Of a stretch of DNA of 64,000 nt, positions 59,801 to 64,000 are shown piece after piece. The stretch's first letter is position 1, and each line of letters opens with the position of its first letter. Origin of the DNA: Yamagishiella unicocca (lineage: Eukaryota; Chlorophyta; Chlorophyceae; Chlamydomonadales; Volvocaceae); NCBI GenBank assembly GCA_003116995.1, contig BDSL01000024.1:992001-1056000 (forward strand). Reading direction: 5' to 3'. Under the pieces are notes generated by a model, which was not told the origin of the DNA, ran no database searches, and saw only the letters and a list, made by a program, of their open reading frames with translations. The position numbers and the translations under genes were made by a program.

Positions 59801-61634
59801 ATGGGGGCAACATCATGACATGAAAACAGGGTTCATGGCAATGACCAGTGCTTCATGGTATTCAACTCCTCCAACCCTGCCGAGCGCACCTGTGTTCAAG
59901 AAGAAAAATCCTAAAACCTGGAGTTGCACTAGGTTCCGGAGCATCTCAGGTTTCTCAGCCCTCAACAGAAAGCTACTAAACTTCCTGGGAAGCAACAGAT
60001 GGCCCCGGAAACCTCGCGCTCCTTGCTATGGGCGAGCGTAGACCGCCAATCGCTAAATCCTGAGCGGATGGGACAATACGTGCCAAAGAACAGAGTTGAC
60101 ACTGCTTTGTTCATAGAGCTAATTGCAAGGTTGTTTCAAAAGATTGTTTCAAAGGTGAAATTTTCAGAACTACACACTAACACCTCGATAGGTTGATACC
60201 ATCGTAGTGTCATCATCTGCGGCTCGCAAGGACAGGACTTGCCAGCAACCTCCCAAAGAATTTACCTGCGGCAAAATTATGTATTTACGAGTCTACAGGA
60301 TGCCTAGCTATGTAGCTAAATTCACAGTTACGCTAGGGGCTGGTACGGCCATAATCTGGTGGGCGTGGAGTGCTGCCTCTTTCCACGTAACGCGGTTCAG
60401 CACGCGCATATAGCTCTCTATAAATGGATTGGCATCCGAAAATGGACTTCCAGGGCAGGTAAACCGCAGGTGGGCTAGGAAAGTTTCCATGCCAGAAACA
60501 GGAGGTGGACACATTTGCCATGGGGCTCTGAAAGCAATGATATATTAATTTGGATAAGCGATAATGGTATTTGTCTGTTGGCATTCAACTTCCTCATGAA
60601 TTGCAGAAGATACCTGGCAGCTGCCTTGACGCTTGAGCGCAATGGGTATCAGCCACATCACGCGTGGCATTGTCAACTACCATTGAACATGCGGGTACTT
60701 CATCTTGAAAGCTGAGTTGAGCTCTTCATCTTTAAGACTGGCTTGCAGTGTCCACGGCGCGAAATAAGTTCTTTCGTGCGACTGCTGCGAATGGAGAATC
60801 AGCAGTGTCTATTTGTTAATTGTACTAATGCTACTATTGATTCGGCTATATGCTGCATGCGTGTCTTCCTGTTTCCGCTCAGTAGATGCCTTTCATGTCC
60901 CGATCACAGGCATTCCCAAGCGCAGACACAAACAACGATGCTCTGCAGGATGCATACATATGGCATAAATGAGCAGCTATGCCTGCAGGGTGTTGCGCAA
61001 TTACAGGCGTCAACTCCTGTACGAATAAAGGATAGACAGTATGATAGGACAGAACCTCTGCAATTGTTGGAATAATATACTGGCGAGAATCCCATTTCCA
61101 GCCAGGGCGTAACATCACCTTTCTCATATCCAACAAGGCACGAAGCTTAGCTTTTGACGATGGCGTTTCGGGATTGATTCCGGGCAGGTTGCGTAAACGA
61201 ATGAACCACTTTAAGTGCATGCCCCAAAGAGCCATGGATTATCATAAGCCACCAACATGGACTGGAAACGGGGCCGTTGTGAGGAACGTCACAATCGTAA
61301 CTCTGTGAACATAGATCGGTGCAGCACGCAGCTTCCGTTTGGCTGACATGAAACGAACGTTTTCTTTGGGATTAACCTGCCTTCCTTTATTAAGGCATCG
61401 TACGCGGCGCATGCATGTCGGCGTGCTCGTACACTTCCACTATTGGTTGGAATTACTGCGACATGCTCCATCCCGAGTTACGTAAAACGTAGGTTCGCCC
61501 CTGTGTCACCTGCTGCGTGTTGGAATTTAGCCCGGCCGGCATATCGAGAACATCACAACTTTCGTGTTAGGTACAGGCGACAACAGCGGAATCTGTTCTC
61601 TGTAACCTGTAATCTGTAAAATCTCGTAGGAAAA
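56838..61634. other. NTPase 3' region and AT-richer unassigned DNA
   Basis: The first several hundred bases are GC-rich and probably NTPase 3' UTR; TGTAA candidates occur near 57563 and 57697. From ~58 to 61.6 kb the DNA is AT-richer. Around 59403 there is a telomere-like run (GGGTTAGGGTTTTTAGAGG). Apart from the minus-strand frame at 60879-61235 I see no supported gene. Confidence 0.4.
60879..61235 (-). CDS. Unidentified open frame, 118 aa
   Basis: ATG-initiated frame reading MALWGMHLKWFIRLRNLPGI, then NPETPSSKAKLRALLDMRKV, and a second half with Cys and His. It has a protein-like pattern and uses A/T-rich codons unlike the GC-rich genes of the window. Two further minus-strand frames (60514-60308 and 59995-59813) share the same composition. 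Together they may be remnants of one foreign or mobile sequence. No family recognised. Confidence 0.28.
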   Translation of the reverse strand: MALWGMHLKWFIRLRNLPGINPETPSSKAKLRALLDMRKVMLRPGWKWDSRQYIIPTIAEVLSYHTVYPLFVQELTPVIAQHPAGIAAHLCHMYASCRASLFVSALGNACDRDMKGIY

Positions 61635-63479
61635 ATGCCGGTTGTCCATATTGTCATCAATAAGGAGGCGAGCCTCGACACAAAGAAAGCATTGGCGAAG
61701 GGCTTGACGGAACTCTTCGCTGGGGAGTGCAGGGTAAGTTCACAGTAAGCAGCAGATGCCGCTGAGAGGGGGAACCTTATAGGAATGTTTTCTGACGTCA
61801 GCAAAAGAATTGTGTCATCTATTACAAGGGCTGCTAGCGCACAGTGTCATTCCCCTTTGCACTTATTGTAAGCACCAACGCTGTATGCCACGTGTATGGT
61901 TCAGGCGAATTGCCGGCTTTGCCGTCAGATCACCTCCGAGCAAGGGGCGCGAAACGTTCAGCGGCCACGCGAGCAACCTTGTCCTCCTCAGAGCTCGCAT
62001 TATCAACAGCTATGGCTGATCACATTGTATTTCAGGGTTGCGGTTCGCCCAACACGCCCTGATAAATCGCGCGTGGTCCTTAATCCAAGGGAACTGCTGC
62101 CGTCCGCTCCCGCAGGTGCCGCTCACCCACGTGCACGTCCTCATCATGGACAACCAATTCTTCTCCTTTGGAGATGACTCCGATAAGAGCGCCGCGTATG
62201 TAAGTACCCGGTGTTAGGGATTGCCAAACCCCAACAACACACTGGTAATGCGTCGGCACCTACGCCGCTCGCTGGAGCATCCCGCAGCGCACCCTTGACG
62301 CGGCTATCGCTGCGACGTGCAGCTCTGGGCACAACTTACGGGGCGTCGTTCGCCAGCATTTGTCCTATATGAAGAGCCGCTTCCACGTCCAGCATAGGGA
62401 GGGAGATCATCGGTTACACGGCGGAGATTAGCATAGACCAGTGCAGCGAAGCCACACTGCTGGATGAAGGGATAGCAGCTAACCAGCGGCAAGGGATGCC
62501 GCCGTCGTCCTGCTTTCTGCGGCCTCTTCCTGTTGTTGTCACTGGCCGCTTGCGCTCCGGGACCACTTAGGATGCCATCCCCAACGCTGCCGCGTACATC
62601 CCAACCCTGCCTTGACAGCTGAGCTCCAGGTCAAGTGGCTGCTGTGTCGCCCCCCCCTCTTCTCCGTCGCTCTGACGCGCTGTGTGACGTCGACCCGGTA
62701 CTGCTTACTGCCCCACGGCCCCCGGTGCTGCAGGTGACGGTGAAAAGCAGCGCCCAGCAGATCGTCCCGGAGGCGCGTCGCAACCTTGTGGCGGACATCG
62801 TACCCATCATGAAAACCGCCTTCCCAGGTGGGTGACGGAGGGGCGCCAGGAGCGAGGATGAGGGGGGCTATACCGACATAGCGGGGGAAGGCGGTGTCAG
62901 GGCACCTGGGTAGCAATGTTGCGGGTGCCGGTAGGGTTTATGCTACTGGCGAAGGCCGTTAGGTTTTATGCGGAAGGGGGGAAGGCCTCCTGAGCTAGGA
63001 GTGGTGGTGACACGCGGCATTGGTAGTCCGTCCTGCGACGGGTGGGAAGCGTCGCGGTGCGGCCGCGGCGATGGTGGGTGGGTCGCTGGCTGGCTGGGTG
63101 GGCGCGCTGAGAGGGTCCCCGATGTGCATGGGGGAGTCAAGACAGCACGACTGTGGGATGGGGCTCAACACATCCTGGACGGTACGTACTTAGGTCAAGG
63201 TGTATCCCATGTCCTCCGATGCCCTGAAGTAGTCGTGCTTGCCTCCCCTCGCTCCACCTTTCTTGTCCGGGTGGCCCCGCCCTTGACCCTCCCGTCCCCC
63301 CCTTCCTGGCCTTTTATTGTAACCCCCTTTCTGCCTGGAAAGACCTGGACGCCTACCGCATCAACACCATGTTTGAGGAGCTGCCGGTGGAGAACATCGC
63401 GGTGGGTGCACACATCGCCACCTTCGCCATCGGCGGCGCCTCGCGCAGTAGCCTGGGCGGTGCTCCGGCCCCGTCGTAG
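61635..63479 (+). CDS. Fused 4-oxalocrotonate-tautomerase-like protein, 4 exons, 137 aa
   Basis: Exons 61635-61733, 62116-62199, 62734-62827, 63343-63479; phases 0, 0, 1. The protein starts Met-Pro (MPVVHIVINKEASLDTKKAL), placing Pro at the position that becomes the catalytic N-terminal proline in the tautomerase superfamily once Met is removed. Domain 1 (about 1-61) has the beta-alpha-beta pattern with VPLTHVHVLIMDNQFFSFGD. Domain 2 (about 62-118, VTVKSSAQQIVPEARRNLVA, then RINTMFEELPVENIAVG) repeats the fold without an N-terminal proline. Two fused domains in ~135 residues is the architecture of cis-CaaD-type or MIF-like enzymes. Likely soluble and trimeric; the substrate is unknown. The last ~19 residues (Ser/Ala/Gly-rich) depend on reading through a possible GTGGGT donor at the end of ENIA. 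Confidence 0.85.
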
Positions 63480-64000
63480 GGGAGAATCCAGCGGTACCCA
63501 GCGGACTGTCATGCCTGTGATGCTGATACCGATGCCAATGCCAATGCTAATGCCAACCGATGTGGAACTGGTAGGGGCGCGCTCGGGCAACCACAGCTTC
63601 TCGGTCAAAAAGGAGCAGTTGGGGGCTAGTGCGGATGTGTTGCTAGCCTGTTACTGCATTCGCAGCGGGTGCTTGATAGGACGCAATGGGTGGTGTACGG
63701 TAAGTGGACGGGCGCATGTTTAATTAGTTTTTTCTGGGCTAAGCGCTACGAAATCCTTCCGAAATCCTTGGGAAAGTACGAAGCCCTCGATGGGATGGGC
63801 GCTGGAGGGCGACTGGAACGGCTGCAGTAGGATGGTGAAGCATGCGAAAGCACTCTGAAGTGTGCTGAAGAAGGCTGAGCTCGCGATTGGATGGGACTGG
63901 TGCAGCAGGGGCTAGAGGCGTGAAGTGCTTCCTTTTCTGTATGTGTGCGTGTGAGCAACGCTCACGGTCGGAAGTTGTTCCGGCTTGGTGCTGTGCCATC
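63480..64000. other. 3' region of the tautomerase gene, no further gene
   Basis: Contains a short hexanucleotide run (CCAATG/CTAATG) near 63530-63555 and no exon-like frame. I found no clear TGTAA signal before the window ends. Confidence 0.45.

Overview
The window looks like nuclear DNA of a green alga of the Chlamydomonas/Volvox (volvocine) group. The evidence is a 16-exon arylsulfatase closely resembling the periplasmic ARS proteins of Chlamydomonas as I know them, many short exons bounded by GTGAGT/GTGCGT/GTAAGT donors and (C)AG acceptors, GC-rich codon use, introns packed with minisatellites, and L1-type (LINE) retrotransposon pieces. I assembled gene models by hand by joining exons whose splice phases match; no transcript or database evidence was available.

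Layout. 0-5.6 kb: no protein gene; a tRNA-Pro(UGG), a 5'-truncated LINE and fragments of a short inverted-repeat element. 5.7-11.7 kb (+): complete arylsulfatase, 655 aa. 13.3-15.4 kb: two more tRNA-Pro(UGG) genes and a second LINE copy. 17.7-20.5 kb (-): coiled-coil protein, 514 aa, with a 10-bp minisatellite in intron 1. 21.4-21.9 kb (-): two isolated exons, one resembling the C-terminal motif of SF1 helicases. 22.5-25.6 kb (-): 605-aa low-complexity protein with an 11-residue tandem repeat. 25.6-31.7 kb: repeats, including one complete 313-bp inverted-repeat element. 31.7-34.6 kb (-): complete cyclin, 397 aa. 34.6-47 kb: mostly non-coding, with a broken Dam-type adenine methyltransferase relic and a 52-bp satellite. 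47.1-49.1 kb: 3' exons of an unknown gene among minisatellites. 51.9-56.8 kb (+): P-loop NTPase, 610 aa, with clear Walker A and B motifs split across introns. 58-61.5 kb: AT-richer, unassigned. 61.6-63.5 kb (+): tautomerase with two fused 4-OT-like domains, 137 aa.

The genes do not form an obvious pathway. The sulfatase is a secreted enzyme of sulfate scavenging, the cyclin a cell-cycle regulator, the tautomerase a small metabolic enzyme and the NTPase perhaps a CRN/RHS-like ATPase. The most notable points are two independent LINE insertions 60-75 bp upstream of tRNA-Pro genes, the uncharacterised NTPase, and a family of short elements with a palindromic GTAA-N3-TTAC end, one of which begins at a sulfatase splice donor.
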